A stretch of DNA of 64,000 nucleotides, taken from positions 87,097 through 151,096 of the forward strand of contig NZ_QZWF01000012.1 in NCBI RefSeq assembly GCF_004187715.1, read 5' to 3'. Position numbers and translations under genes: made by a program. The notes below the pieces were generated by a model that saw only the letters and a program-made list of their open reading frames with translations, searched no databases and was not told the DNA's origin. Of the stretch, positions 34,330-42,336 are shown in pieces. Each line of letters begins with the position of its first letter. Position 1 is the first letter of the stretch. Origin of the DNA: Streptomyces sp. F001 (GTDB taxonomy: Bacteria > Actinomycetota > Actinomycetes > Streptomycetales > Streptomycetaceae).

Positions 34330-35046
34330 ATGAACACCGAAGCCCAGCCGACGGAGCGCGACCGCTCCTCCCGCCCTTCCGGATCCCAGGAGATCTCGGA
34401 CACAGAGGGGCCGGAGGAACGGTCGCGTTTCGCGTTGGTGTCGCGGATCGCCGACTGGCTCCCCGGCGGGCGGATCACCCTGACCTTGCTGATCTGCCTG
34501 TTGTTTCTGCTGCTGCTCAGCACCTTTGTGATGCAGCCGTTCCAGATCCCCAGCGGATCCATGGAACGCGGATTGAGGATCGGCGACCGCGTTCTCGTAA
34601 ATAAGTTGGCGTACCGTTTCGGTGCCGAACCGCGGCGCGGTGACGTGGTCGTGTTCGACGGCACCGGACACTTCGGGAACGCCGACTACATCAAACGCGT
34701 CGTGGGTGTAGGGGGAGACCGCGTGGTCTGCTGTGACAAGGAGGGGAGGCTCCAGGTGAACGGCCGGTCCGTCGACGAGTCGACGTTCCTGTACCCCGGC
34801 GACAGCGCGTCCACGGTGGCCTTCGACGTCGTCGTGCCCGACGGCACCCTGTTCGTCCTCGGCGACCACCGCAGCGCCTCCAGCGACTCCCGCGACCATC
34901 TGGGCTCACCGGGCGGCGGCATGGTGCCCGTCGGTGACGTGATCGGCCGGGCCGACTGGATCGTCTGGCCCGTCGGCCACCTCACCCGCCTGCACCGATC
35001 GGGCGCCTACGCGCGCGTGCCCGCGGCGGACGGTGCCCATGGGTAA
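34330..35046 (+). CDS. type I signal peptidase, first of four (SipW-like)
   Basis: Cleaves signal peptides from exported proteins on the outer face of the membrane. The 238-residue protein has one N-terminal membrane anchor (ITLTLLICLLFLLLLSTFV), the Ser nucleophile in FQIPSGSMERGL (box B), the Lys base in ADYIKRVVGVGGDR (box D) and box E in LFVLGDHRSASSDSR. There is no C-terminal anchor. It corresponds in order to sipW of the S. lividans sipWXYZ cluster, and its last codons overlap the next gene's start. Confidence 0.9.
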   Translation: MNTEAQPTERDRSSRPSGSQEISDTEGPEERSRFALVSRIADWLPGGRITLTLLICLLFLLLLSTFVMQPFQIPSGSMERGLRIGDRVLVNKLAYRFGAEPRRGDVVVFDGTGHFGNADYIKRVVGVGGDRVVCCDKEGRLQVNGRSVDESTFLYPGDSASTVAFDVVVPDGTLFVLGDHRSASSDSRDHLGSPGGGMVPVGDVIGRADWIVWPVGHLTRLHRSGAYARVPAADGAHG

Positions 35047-36130
35047 CCGCGGCAAACCGCGCGGCGTCCCCAGCAGCGCCGCCGACAACCTGCTGCCCAC
35101 CGGCACCCGGCGGGCCGCCGGATCGTCCGGCGGCCGCACCCGCGCCGAGCGGCGCAAGCTCCAGCGCAAGGTCAAGCGTCGTCGGCGCCGCTCCGCGATA
35201 AAAGAGGTCCCGCTCCTGGTCGGGGTGGCCGTCCTCATAGCCCTCGTGCTGAAGACCTTCCTCGTGCAGGCCTTCGTGATCCCGTCCGGCTCCATGGAGC
35301 AGACGATCCAGATCGGTGACCGCGTCCTGGTCGACAAGCTCACCCCCTGGTTCGGCTCCCAACCGCAGCGCGGTGACGTCGTCGTCTTCAAGGACCCCGG
35401 TGGCTGGCTCCAGGACGAGCAGCCCACCCAGAAGAAGGAAGACCCGGTCGTCGTCAAGCAGGTGAAGGAAGGCCTCACCTTCATCGGCCTGCTGCCCTCC
35501 GACAACGAGAAGGACCTCATCAAGCGGGTCGTCGGAGTCGGCGGCGACCGCGTCAAGTGCTGTGACGCGCAAGGGCGGGTCACGGTCAACGGCGTCCCCC
35601 TGGTCGAGGACTATCTCTTTCCCGGCAACGAACCGTCCGCGACCCCGTTCGACATCACCGTGCCGGAAGGCCGGCTGTGGGTGATGGGCGACCACCGGTC
35701 CAACTCCGCGGACTCCCGTTCCCACCAGGACACTGACTACGGCGGTACCGTCTCCGAGGACGAGGTGGTGGGACGCGCCGTCGTCATCGCCTGGCCGCTC
35801 GGCCACTGGACCACCCTGGAGGAACCGAAAACCTACGCTTCCGTGTCCGACTCGGCCTCCGGGTCGACCGCTGCTCCCCAACCGTCGCATAGGGTTGCCT
35901 CCGACGATCCGAACGGAACGATCCAGCTCCCGAGCCCTGCGGAACTCCCGCTCGTTATGGGAGTGGTGGGCCTGCGCCGTGCATGGGGCAGGCGGCGGCA
36001 CAGAGTAAGGAGTTGGCGTGGGGGATGTGGCGGTTGGCGCACGGTCCGGGCACGACGGCGAGGAGCACCGCGGACAGCCCGTGGAGGCAGCCCCCACGGC
36101 CCCGGGCAACGTCCCTCCTGCAGGGAGTGA
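35039..36130 (+). CDS. type I signal peptidase, second of four (SipX-like)
   Basis: A 363-residue reading frame with a basic N-terminus (RAERRKLQRKVKRRRRR), a membrane anchor (VPLLVGVAVLIALVLKTFLV), VIPSGSMEQTI with the catalytic Ser, KDLIKRVVGVGGDR with the Lys, and VMGDHRSNSADSR. A second hydrophobic patch (LPLVMGVVGLRR) lies near residue 310. The frame runs 113 bases into the next gene and ends in a non-conserved Arg-rich tail. A one-base shift near 35980 would end it at the TAA of 36004-36006, giving about 322 residues, close to the length I recall for SipX. The extended tail may thus be an artefact. Confidence 0.88.
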   Translation: MGNRGKPRGVPSSAADNLLPTGTRRAAGSSGGRTRAERRKLQRKVKRRRRRSAIKEVPLLVGVAVLIALVLKTFLVQAFVIPSGSMEQTIQIGDRVLVDKLTPWFGSQPQRGDVVVFKDPGGWLQDEQPTQKKEDPVVVKQVKEGLTFIGLLPSDNEKDLIKRVVGVGGDRVKCCDAQGRVTVNGVPLVEDYLFPGNEPSATPFDITVPEGRLWVMGDHRSNSADSRSHQDTDYGGTVSEDEVVGRAVVIAWPLGHWTTLEEPKTYASVSDSASGSTAAPQPSHRVASDDPNGTIQLPSPAELPLVMGVVGLRRAWGRRRHRVRSWRGGCGGWRTVRARRRGAPRTARGGSPHGPGQRPSCRE

Positions 36131-37004
36131 CACAACAGCGGCTGAGGACGGCAGGGTGACGGACGAGCAGGACCGGGCCGGGGACGGGGGGCCGGTCGGC
36201 CCGGCCCTCAAGCAGCCGAAGAAGCAGCGCTCCTTCTGGAAGGAGCTGCCGATCCTGATCGGTATCGCGCTGGTGCTGGCGCTGCTGATCAAGACGTTCC
36301 TGGTGCAGGCGTTCTCGATCCCCTCCGACTCGATGCAGAACACCCTCCAGCAGGGGGACCGCGTTCTCGTCGACAAGCTCACCCCCTGGTTCGGATCCGA
36401 GCCGGAGCGCGGCGAGGTCGTCGTCTTCCACGACCCGGACAACTGGCTGGCCGGCGAGCCGACGGCGAATCCGAACGCCCTGCAGACGGTGCTCAGCTGG
36501 ATCGGCCTGATGCCGTCCGCGGAGGAGAAGGACCTCATCAAGCGGGTCGTCGGAGTCGGCGGCGACACGGTGGAGTGCCAGGGGACCGGCCCGCTCAAGG
36601 TCAACGGCAAGGCGCTGAACGAGGCGTCGTACGTGTACCCCGGCAACACGCCGTGCAGCAATGACGACCAGGGCGGGCAGTTCAAGGTGAAGGTGCCCGA
36701 GGGCTTCATCTGGGTCATGGGCGACCACCGGCAGAACTCCCGGGACTCGCGCTACAACCAGGGCGACGCCAACAAGGGCATGGTCCCGGTCGACAAGGTC
36801 GTCGGACGTGCCATCGTCAAGGCGTGGCCGATCAACCGCTGGGGTACGCTCCCGGTCCCGGACACCTTCGACCAGCCCAGTCTGGGCGACCAGTCCTCCG
36901 CGTCCGCGGCCCTGACCGCCGCCCCGAACGCCCTGGCGTTCGCCGGGGTCGTGCCGGTGGTCCTGTGGCGCCGCCGCCGGCTCACCGTCGCACAGACGCG
37001 CTGA
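36018..37004 (+). CDS. type I signal peptidase, third of four (SipY-like)
   Basis: A 328-residue signal peptidase. The first 75 residues are acidic and cytoplasmic, then the anchor (LPILIGIALVLALLIKTFLVQ), SIPSDSMQNTL with catalytic Ser, EKDLIKRVVGVGGDT with Lys, and VMGDHRQNSRDSR. A hydrophobic C-terminal segment (NALAFAGVVPVVLWRRRR) gives a second membrane span. Start GTG 36018 has AAGGAG 7 bases upstream and lies inside the end of the previous frame. It is similar to the second gene across the catalytic domain, suggesting tandem duplication. Confidence 0.92.
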   Translation: MGDVAVGARSGHDGEEHRGQPVEAAPTAPGNVPPAGSDTTAAEDGRVTDEQDRAGDGGPVGPALKQPKKQRSFWKELPILIGIALVLALLIKTFLVQAFSIPSDSMQNTLQQGDRVLVDKLTPWFGSEPERGEVVVFHDPDNWLAGEPTANPNALQTVLSWIGLMPSAEEKDLIKRVVGVGGDTVECQGTGPLKVNGKALNEASYVYPGNTPCSNDDQGGQFKVKVPEGFIWVMGDHRQNSRDSRYNQGDANKGMVPVDKVVGRAIVKAWPINRWGTLPVPDTFDQPSLGDQSSASAALTAAPNALAFAGVVPVVLWRRRRLTVAQTR

Positions 37005-37080
37005 CCGGCCCTGGTGAGCCCTCCGGAACTCTGACCTCGGTCGGAGAACCGAAGGGCTGCCCCGGTCCGGTACCGCCGGG

Positions 37081-37086
37081 TAGGGT
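37081..37086 (+). promoter_or_regulatory. -10 hexamer for the fourth signal peptidase gene
   Basis: TAGGGT sits 8 bases before ATG 37095, suggesting a promoter separate from the upstream three genes and a leaderless or nearly leaderless mRNA. This agrees with the S. lividans report that sipZ heads its own operon. Confidence 0.45.
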
Positions 37087-37094
37087 GCGGGTCC

Positions 37095-37868
37095 ATGGGT
37101 GGCGAGAGCGCGACACGTACGGCCCCGCAGCGCGGCGGGGCGAGCAGTGGCCCGGCGGGCGGCCGGATCGGACAGCGGTTGTCCGGGCTGGCAGTCGCGC
37201 TGGGCCTTGTGCTGTTCCTCGGCGGATTCGGCTGGGGAGCGGTGGTCTACCGCCCGTACACCGTGCCCACCAGCTCCATGGCACCGACGATCGGAGTGGG
37301 CGACCGCGTGCTGGCCGAGCGGGTCGACAGCGCGGACGTGCGCCGCGGTGACGTCGTTGTCTTCAAGGACGTCACCTGGGGCAACGCGCCGATGGTCAAG
37401 CGCGTGGTCGCGGTCGGCGGGGACACCGTCTCCTGTTGCCGGGACGGGAAGCTGACCGTCGACGGCAAGGAGATCGAGGAACCGTATCTGCCCGAGGGGC
37501 AGGCCGCCGAAGTCGCGAACTTCCCGACCGTGACCGTGCCCGAGGGGCGACTGTTCCTGCTCGGTGACGAGCGGCACGGCTCCCTGGACTCCACCGCCCA
37601 CCTCACGGACGCCGCCGGCGGCACCGTGTCGCGCGACGCCGTGTCCGCGCGGGTGGACGCCGTCGTCTGGCCCATGGACGGCATGCTCGAACGCCCCACC
37701 GGTTTCGAGGCGCTCGGCGACCTGTCCACGCCCGGCCCGCTCCGTACGATGGGCGCCATGATCGTCGTCGGAGCCGTGCTGGTGCTCGGGGGCGCCGCGT
37801 ACGGTCCGCTCGCCAAGCGCGTGGCGGGCCGTAGCCGCCCGCGGACGGAGCCTGCCGGTGCCCGCTGA
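37095..37868 (+). CDS. type I signal peptidase, fourth of four (SipZ-like)
   Basis: A 257-residue signal peptidase with an N-terminal anchor (GLAVALGLVLFLGGFGWGAVVY), TVPTSSMAPTIGVGDRV holding the catalytic Ser, MVKRVVAVGGDTV with Lys, and LFLLGDERHGSLDST, where the usual GDNR/GDHR of box E is GDER. A C-terminal membrane span follows (MGAMIVVGAVLVLGGAAYG). It overlaps the downstream NUDIX gene by 11 bases and seems to lead a unit with NUDIX and the DUF2469 gene. Confidence 0.92.
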   Translation: MGGESATRTAPQRGGASSGPAGGRIGQRLSGLAVALGLVLFLGGFGWGAVVYRPYTVPTSSMAPTIGVGDRVLAERVDSADVRRGDVVVFKDVTWGNAPMVKRVVAVGGDTVSCCRDGKLTVDGKEIEEPYLPEGQAAEVANFPTVTVPEGRLFLLGDERHGSLDSTAHLTDAAGGTVSRDAVSARVDAVVWPMDGMLERPTGFEALGDLSTPGPLRTMGAMIVVGAVLVLGGAAYGPLAKRVAGRSRPRTEPAGAR

Positions 37869-38430
37869 GGCGACGGACGCCGGAGCAGGTTCCTCCGAGG
37901 GTCTGGGCGGCACCGCGAGCGAGCCGAAGGGGCGCGCCGCGTGTGAAAACGAGGTGCGCAAGGTGGCCCGGGTCGTGCTGCTCGACCCCCAGGACCGCAT
38001 CCTGCTGCTGCACGGCCACGAGCCGGACGATCCCGCCGACGACTGGTGGTTCACGCCTGGCGGCGGCCTGGAGGGCGACGAGACCCGCGAGGAGGCCGCT
38101 GTGCGGGAACTCGCGGAGGAGACCGGAATCACGGCGGTCGAGCTGGGCCCGGTGCTGTGGCGGCGGATGTGCTCGTTCCCGTTCGCGGGCCGACGCTGGG
38201 ACCAGGACGAGTGGTACTACCTGGCCCGGACGAACCAGACGGCGACCGAGGCCCTGGGCCTCACCGAGCTGGAGCGACGCAGTGTCGTGGGTGCGCGGTG
38301 GTGGACGTTGCAGGAACTGACCCGTGCGCATGAGACGGTGTATCCGACCAGACTCGCCGAGCTGCTGCGCAGACTGCTCGACGAAGGTCCCCCTGCCAGG
38401 CCCGAGATCCTCGACACGGAAATCGTCTAG
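37858..38430 (+). CDS. NUDIX hydrolase
   Basis: A 190-residue MutT-like pyrophosphohydrolase for nucleoside diphosphate-linked substrates. The NUDIX box is complete (G-x5-E-x7-REUxEExGU) in GGGLEGDETREEAAVRELAEETGI; only positions 82-105 are needed for metal and diphosphate binding. The N-terminal 30 residues are low in complexity. Substrate cannot be predicted. The start GTG 37858 overlaps the signal peptidase gene by 11 bases, an arrangement also known downstream of sipZ. Confidence 0.9.
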   Translation: MPAEATDAGAGSSEGLGGTASEPKGRAACENEVRKVARVVLLDPQDRILLLHGHEPDDPADDWWFTPGGGLEGDETREEAAVRELAEETGITAVELGPVLWRRMCSFPFAGRRWDQDEWYYLARTNQTATEALGLTELERRSVVGARWWTLQELTRAHETVYPTRLAELLRRLLDEGPPARPEILDTEIV

Positions 38431-38486
38431 GGGCTCACGGGACTGGCGCACAATGGTGGGATCGCACGGCTGAAGGGGAACATGCC

Positions 38487-38795
38487 ATGAGCGCCGAGGA
38501 CCTCGAGAAGTACGAGACCGAGATGGAGCTCAAGCTCTACCGGGAGTACCGCGATGTCGTCGGTCTGTTCAAATACGTGATCGAGACCGAGCGGCGTTTC
38601 TACCTGACCAACGACTACGAGATGCAGGTGCATTCGGTCCAGGGCGAAGTGTTCTTCGAGGTGTCGATGGCGGACGCCTGGGTGTGGGACATGTATCGGC
38701 CGGCCCGGTTCGTGAAGCAGGTCCGGGTCCTCACATTCAAGGATGTGAACATCGAGGAGCTGAACAAGAGCGATCTGGAGCTCCCGAGCGGGTGA
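38487..38795 (+). CDS. DUF2469 protein
   Basis: A 102-residue acidic protein conserved across actinobacteria near yraN and the signal peptidases. It begins MSAEDLEKYETEMELKLYREYRD and includes LVGLF-like KYVIETERRFYLTNDYEM and ADAWVWDMYRPARFVKQVRVLTFKDVN. No catalytic motif is visible and the function is unknown. ATG 38487 follows GAAGGGGAA. Family placement is by sequence pattern and context. Confidence 0.85.
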   Translation: MSAEDLEKYETEMELKLYREYRDVVGLFKYVIETERRFYLTNDYEMQVHSVQGEVFFEVSMADAWVWDMYRPARFVKQVRVLTFKDVNIEELNKSDLELPSG

Positions 38796-38829
38796 TCGGT
38801 GGTCGCTGTCACTCGCGTGGGTGACGACG

Positions 38830-38838
38830 TTGTCCACA
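38830..38838 (+). promoter_or_regulatory. single DnaA-box-like nonamer
   Basis: TTGTCCACA matches the Streptomyces DnaA box consensus exactly. It lies in the short gap between the DUF2469 gene and yraN. One isolated box may be chance. Confidence 0.35.
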
Positions 38839-38912
38839 ACTGCTGAGTAACCCACCAAGATCCACTTCTTGGCGGAGGATGCGTGACGGTTGGCGCCGGA
38901 GGTGGTGCCGAC

Positions 38913-39284
38913 ATGAACACGCATCTGGCACGCAGCGCACTGGGCAGGTACGGAGAGGAGCTGGCCGCTCGGAGGCTGGCCACGGCCGGTATGACGGTCC
39001 TGGAGCGCAACTGGCGCTGCGGCAGGACCGGAGAGATCGACATCGTGGCGCGGGACGGTGATGTCCTGGTCGTCTGCGAGGTGAAGACCCGCAGGGCGGG
39101 TCCTTTCCAGCATCCGATGGCGGCGATCACGCCGGCCAAGACGGCGCGCCTGCGGGGCCTGGCGGAACGCTGGCTGCAGGAACACGGGGGAGCGCCGCCC
39201 GGCGGCGTCCGCATCGACCTCGTCGGCGTTGTCCTGCCCGACCGGGGCGCGGCCGTGGTCGAGCACGCCCGGGGGGTGGCCTGA
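38913..39284 (+). CDS. YraN/UPF0102 nuclease-fold protein
   Basis: A 123-residue protein with the endonuclease-like motif of the family: GRYGEELAARRL, NWRCGRTGEIDIVARDGDVLVVCEVKTR, where E..D..EVK form the catalytic-type triad. It is nearly always found with the comM-dprA pair and may process Holliday junction or natural transformation DNA; the role is unproven. ATG 38913 has GGAGGTGG upstream; GTG 38883 (also with GGAGG) is an alternative start. Confidence 0.85.
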   Translation: MNTHLARSALGRYGEELAARRLATAGMTVLERNWRCGRTGEIDIVARDGDVLVVCEVKTRRAGPFQHPMAAITPAKTARLRGLAERWLQEHGGAPPGGVRIDLVGVVLPDRGAAVVEHARGVA

Positions 39285-39285
39285 G

Positions 39286-40911
39286 ATGGGCTTCGCACGT
39301 ACGTGCTCCGTCGCCCTCGTCGGGGTCGAGGGCGTGGTCGTCGAGGTCCAGGCCGACCTCGAACCGGGTGTCGCCGCGTTCACGCTGGTGGGATTGCCGG
39401 ACAAGAGCCTGACGGAGAGCCGGGACCGGGTGCGGGCGGCGGTCGTCAACTCCGGGGGCGAGTGGCCGCAGAAGAAGCTCACAGTCGGGCTCAGTCCGGC
39501 GTCGGTCCCGAAGGCGGGCAGTGGTTTCGACCTGGCCGTCGCCTGCGCGGTGCTGGGCGCCTGCGAGCGGATCGATCCGCGGGTGCTCGCCGACATCGTG
39601 ATGATCGGCGAGCTGGGCCTGGACGGACGGGTGCGGCCGGTGCGGGGCACCCTGCCGGCCGTGCTCGCTGCGGCGGACGCGGGCTATGAGCAGGTGGTCG
39701 TGCCGGAGTGCGCGGCAGCCGAGGCCTCCCTGGTGCCCGGCGTGTCTGTGCTGGGCGTGCGCAGTCTGCGCCAGCTGATCGCCGTACTGGCGGACGAGCC
39801 CGTCCCCGACGAGGAACCGGCTGAACCGGGACGTCCCGACCCACTGCTCGCCGGCCTGCGGGTTCCCGGCACCGGCGCGGCAACGGGCATGCACAGCTCC
39901 GGCGCCGCGCAGCACGACCAGGACCACGACCTCGCCGACGTCGTCGGACAGACCTCGGCCCGGACCGCCGTGGAGGTCGCCGCGGCCGGCGGACATCATC
40001 TCCTCCTGTCGGGACCGCCCGGTGCCGGGAAGACGATGCTCGCGGAGCGGCTGCCGGCCGTCCTGCCCAGGCTCGGCCGCGAGGAGGCGCTGGAGGTGAC
40101 GGCGGTGCACTCCGTGGCGGGCCTGCTGCCCCCGGGCAAACCCATGATCGACACCGCTCCCTACTGCGCCCCGCACCACTCGGCCACCATGCAGGCGCTG
40201 GTCGGCGGCGGCCCGGGGATGGCCCGCCCAGGCGCGGTGTCGCTGTCCCATCGAGGGGTGCTCTTTCTCGACGAGGCGCCGGAGTTCAGCAGCCATGCAC
40301 TCGACGCCCTGCGACAACCCCTGGAGTCGGGGCATGTCGTGATCGCCCGCAGTGCGGGGGTGGTGCGGTTCCCGGCGAGGTTCCTGATGGTGCTCGCCGC
40401 GAACCCGTGCCCCTGCGGCCGCTTCTCGCAGACCGACAGTCTGTGCGAGTGCCCGCCCTCGGCGATCCGCCGCTACCAGGCCCGGCTCTCGGGACCACTC
40501 CTCGACCGGGTCGACCTCAGAGTGGAGGTGAACCGCGTCACCCGCGCCCAGCTCGCCGACCGCGGTGTGCGGGGCGAGTCCACGGCGACGGTCGCCGACC
40601 GTGTCCGGGCGGCGCGGGAGCGGGCCGCAGCACGCTTCGCCGGTACGCCCTGGCGGACGAACAGCGAGGTGCCCGGCCGGGAGCTGCGCAGCCGCTGGCA
40701 CGCCGCGACCGGCGCGATGGACGAGGCGGAACGCAATCTGGAGCGGGGCGCGCTGACGGCACGCGGTATCGACCGGGTGCTGCGGGTCGCCTGGAGCGTC
40801 GCCGACCTCGTGGGACACGACCGGCCCGGCGCGACGGACGTCGCCCTGGCGCTGCAACTGCGTACGGGAGTGCCGCGCGGTGTGCCGATGGCCATCGGGG
40901 CGCTGACATGA
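39286..40911 (+). CDS. YifB/ComM family AAA ATPase (Mg chelatase-like)
   Basis: A 541-residue hexameric helicase-like ATPase. ComM promotes branch migration when DNA is integrated during transformation. Residues 1-170 are a Lon-protease-like domain (VALVGVEGVVVEVQADLEPG, FTLVGLPDKSLTESRDRVRAA). The AAA domain has Walker A GPPGAGKTMLAERLP, Walker B GVLFLDEAPEF and sensor region VLAANPCPCG followed by a cysteine cluster. The C-terminal Mg-chelatase-C domain includes RGIDRVLRVAWSVADL. The stop overlaps dprA (ATGA), so the two act together. Confidence 0.92.
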   Translation: MGFARTCSVALVGVEGVVVEVQADLEPGVAAFTLVGLPDKSLTESRDRVRAAVVNSGGEWPQKKLTVGLSPASVPKAGSGFDLAVACAVLGACERIDPRVLADIVMIGELGLDGRVRPVRGTLPAVLAAADAGYEQVVVPECAAAEASLVPGVSVLGVRSLRQLIAVLADEPVPDEEPAEPGRPDPLLAGLRVPGTGAATGMHSSGAAQHDQDHDLADVVGQTSARTAVEVAAAGGHHLLLSGPPGAGKTMLAERLPAVLPRLGREEALEVTAVHSVAGLLPPGKPMIDTAPYCAPHHSATMQALVGGGPGMARPGAVSLSHRGVLFLDEAPEFSSHALDALRQPLESGHVVIARSAGVVRFPARFLMVLAANPCPCGRFSQTDSLCECPPSAIRRYQARLSGPLLDRVDLRVEVNRVTRAQLADRGVRGESTATVADRVRAARERAAARFAGTPWRTNSEVPGRELRSRWHAATGAMDEAERNLERGALTARGIDRVLRVAWSVADLVGHDRPGATDVALALQLRTGVPRGVPMAIGALT

Positions 40912-42065
40912 GCGGCGGCGATCCGGACGACGAGCTGCTCTCCCGTGTCTTCCTCACCCGCGTCATCGAGCCCGGTGACGAGGTTGCCGGGCGGTGGGTG
41001 CGGGAGTTCGGGGTGGGGCAGGTGGTACGGCGTTTGCGGGAGGGCGGAAGGCCCTTGCCAGGGGTGAGTGAGAAGCGGTGGGCCGGGCTGCTGGCGCGGG
41101 CCAGGCAGGCCCAGCCGGAGCGCGATCTCGGCGTCGCGCGGGACGCCGGCGTGCGGTTTGTGTGCCCGGGGGACGCGGAGTGGCCGGGGCAGCTGGACGA
41201 CCTGGGGGAGGCGAGGCCGCTCGGGCTGTGGGTCAGGGGCCGGCCCAGTCTGCGGATGTGGGCGCTGAGATCCGTCGCCGTCGTGGGTGCCCGGGCCTGC
41301 ACCGAGTACGGCGCGCACATGGCCGTCACCCTCGCGGCCGGCCTCGCGGAGCGCGGTTGGGTGGTGGTGTCCGGCGGGGCCTACGGCGTGGACGGCGCCG
41401 CTCACCGCGCTGCCCTCGGCGCCGGTGGTGCCACCGTCGCCGTCCTCGCCTGCGGGGTCGACCGGCCCTATCCGCGCGGCCACACCCAGTTGATCACCAG
41501 GATCGCGGAACAGGGTCTGGTGGTCGGCGAGTTGCCGCCCGGTGATCATCCGACGCCGAGCCGGTTCATCGTCAGGAACAGAGTGATCGCCGCACTCACC
41601 CGGGGAACCGTCGTCGTCGAGGCCGCCTACCGCAGTGGCTCACTCGTCACGGCGCGGGCGGCGCAACGGCTGGGGCGGCACACGATGGGGGTGCCCGGGC
41701 CGACCACCAGCGGATTGTCGGCAGGCGTGCACGAACTGCTGCGCGGAGACGCGACGCTGGTCACCGACGCGGCGGAGGTGGTGGAACTCGTCGGAGACAT
41801 GGGGGAGCTGGCCCCGGACCGCCGAGGGCCGGTGCTGCCGCGGGATCTGCTGGCGCCAGGCGCCCGGCGCGTCCTGGCCGCCCTGCCCGCCCGCGGAGCC
41901 GCCACGGCCGAGGAGATCGCACGCGGCACGCCGACGACGGAGGATGACGCGATCGCGAGACTGTACGAACTCAGAGCACTTGGTTACGTCGAACGACACG
42001 GCGACGGCTGGAAGTTGACACGCCAGGCCATGATCTCCGTTCAAGGCGGTCGGAGCCCGTGCTGA
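40908..42065 (+). CDS. dprA: DNA processing protein DprA
   Basis: DprA loads RecA on incoming single-stranded DNA. In Streptomyces it may serve recombination or mycelial DNA uptake. The 385-residue protein has an N-terminal helical region and the DprA Rossmann fold: VAVVGARACTEYG, VVVSGGAYGVDGAAHRAAL, VLACGVDRPYPRGHTQL, RNRVIAALTRGTVVVEAAYRSGSLVTA. A C-terminal winged helix (AATAEEIARGTPTTEDDAI...) follows. Start ATG 40908 overlaps the comM stop. Confidence 0.94.
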   Translation: MSGGDPDDELLSRVFLTRVIEPGDEVAGRWVREFGVGQVVRRLREGGRPLPGVSEKRWAGLLARARQAQPERDLGVARDAGVRFVCPGDAEWPGQLDDLGEARPLGLWVRGRPSLRMWALRSVAVVGARACTEYGAHMAVTLAAGLAERGWVVVSGGAYGVDGAAHRAALGAGGATVAVLACGVDRPYPRGHTQLITRIAEQGLVVGELPPGDHPTPSRFIVRNRVIAALTRGTVVVEAAYRSGSLVTARAAQRLGRHTMGVPGPTTSGLSAGVHELLRGDATLVTDAAEVVELVGDMGELAPDRRGPVLPRDLLAPGARRVLAALPARGAATAEEIARGTPTTEDDAIARLYELRALGYVERHGDGWKLTRQAMISVQGGRSPC

Positions 42066-42132
42066 CCGTGCGTGTTCGGCCGTCCGAGGGAAAACTCGAC
42101 GCCCTTGGGAAATCCCGCAGTTGACGGGTCCT

Positions 42133-42155
42133 GGCGGTCACGGAGAGCGACCGCC
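42133..42155. terminator. hairpin after dprA
   Basis: GGCGGTC-ACGGAGAGC-GACCGCC, a 7-base-pair stem 68 bases after dprA. It may terminate the yraN-comM-dprA transcript or form part of the whiG leader. Confidence 0.4.
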
Positions 42156-42336
42156 ATGGCCCTACGGGGCACCCGGCGGAACGTATCTGCGCATGGGTCC
42201 GGCCCCGTCCTTCGCACACCGCGACTCTTCAGTCACGCTACGCTCACAAGGATCCAGACACAGTCCGGCAACTCGACATCAGACCGACAGCTCCCCCAGG
42301 CACCACCCTTAACGGCAGAACGGCACAAGGCGACGA

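Noticed and set aside
35955..38132. Minus-strand frame of 725 codons over the signal peptidases
   Set aside because: No motif and Arg/Pro/Ala-rich throughout; the plus-strand genes have all catalytic boxes.
38883..38912. Upstream GTG start for YraN
   Set aside because: It has a ribosome site, but the ATG at 38913 also has GGAGGTGG and matches family start position; kept as an alternative.
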